DNA of 6,609 nucleotides, taken from Candidatus Latescibacterota bacterium (GTDB lineage: Bacteria > Latescibacterota > UBA2968 > GCA-2709665). The translations under genes and the position numbers were made by a program. The stretch lies in NCBI GenBank assembly GCA_030746455.1, contig JASLMQ010000780.1, positions 1 to 6,609 of the forward strand, in the 5' to 3' direction. Of the stretch, positions 6,461 through 6,609 are shown in pieces. The notes under the pieces are model-generated. The model was not told where the DNA came from, searched no databases, and saw nothing but the letters and a program-made list of their open reading frames with translations. The stretch's first letter is position 1. The number at the start of each line of letters is the position of its first letter.

Positions 6461-6609
6461 ATGAAGACGCATGCTCACAGAATCGTATGGCCAATCGGAC
6501 TCCTGTCGGGCCTCCTGGTTCTCTTGGCGGGGATGCCCCTGGAGGCCCATCATATACTTGGCATCCCGCACTACGCCTACGACGAGATGTACCCCCAGAC
6601 ACCCGTCCT
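6461..6609 (+). CDS. Start of a small exported protein of unknown function (3' end outside window)
   Basis: Forty-nine codons are visible. Residues 8-24 are hydrophobic after a basic start, followed by a likely signal peptidase site after LEA (27-29). The predicted mature protein begins with two histidines, then ILGIPHYAYDEMYPQ. A free His-His at a periplasmic N-terminus could bind a metal such as copper, but this is speculation. I do not recognise the family with confidence; small FixH-like or copper-handling periplasmic proteins are possibilities. An in-frame GTG at 6419 overlaps the NapH-type stop (GTGA) and would add 14 residues before the signal. ATG 6461 was preferred because it gives a compact signal peptide, though neither start has a strong ribosome site. 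Its position suggests it belongs to the same operon. Confidence 0.6.
   Translation, partial: MKTHAHRIVWPIGLLSGLLVLLAGMPLEAHHILGIPHYAYDEMYPQTPV

Overview
The window is a high-G+C bacterial segment (G/C-rich third codon positions) with every recognisable gene on the + strand. It reads as one operon-like block of periplasmic and membrane redox genes related to the Nap (periplasmic nitrate reductase) system, but arranged unusually. The lineage cannot be fixed from the sequence. The content (Tat-exported molybdoenzyme, c-type cytochrome, NapG/NapH quinol-oxidising modules) points to a Gram-negative, probably anaerobically respiring or facultative bacterium.

Layout: (1) bases 1-1099, the 3' part of a c-type cytochrome built from repeated mono-heme domains, with three CXXCH motifs visible and the end of a fourth repeat at the window edge; (2) 1096-3825, a 909-residue Tat-exported NapA-family molybdopterin oxidoreductase, overlapping the cytochrome by ATGA; (3) 3826-4047, a 222-base non-coding gap with palindromes and a perfect triple 9-bp tandem repeat; (4) 4048-4710 and about 4707/4760-5347, two tandem, diverged NapG-type four-cluster ferredoxins, the second apparently carrying a frameshift inside its Tat signal; (5) 5367-6422, a NapH-type membrane ferredoxin with two CxxxCP motifs and two 4Fe-4S motifs; (6) 6461 to the window end, the start of a small exported protein whose predicted mature end begins His-His, function not recognised.

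Inferred working model: NapH (membrane) takes electrons from quinol and passes them to one or both NapG proteins at the periplasmic face. The multi-domain cytochrome then carries them to the NapA-like enzyme, filling the role that NapB/NapC have in classical Nap systems. No NapB, NapC or NapD is visible here, though they could lie outside the window. Nitrate is the default guess for the substrate because the Mo-ligand context (Cys-Met-x-Ser) and the C-terminal domain are NapA-like. A basic insertion and the altered partners leave room for another oxyanion.
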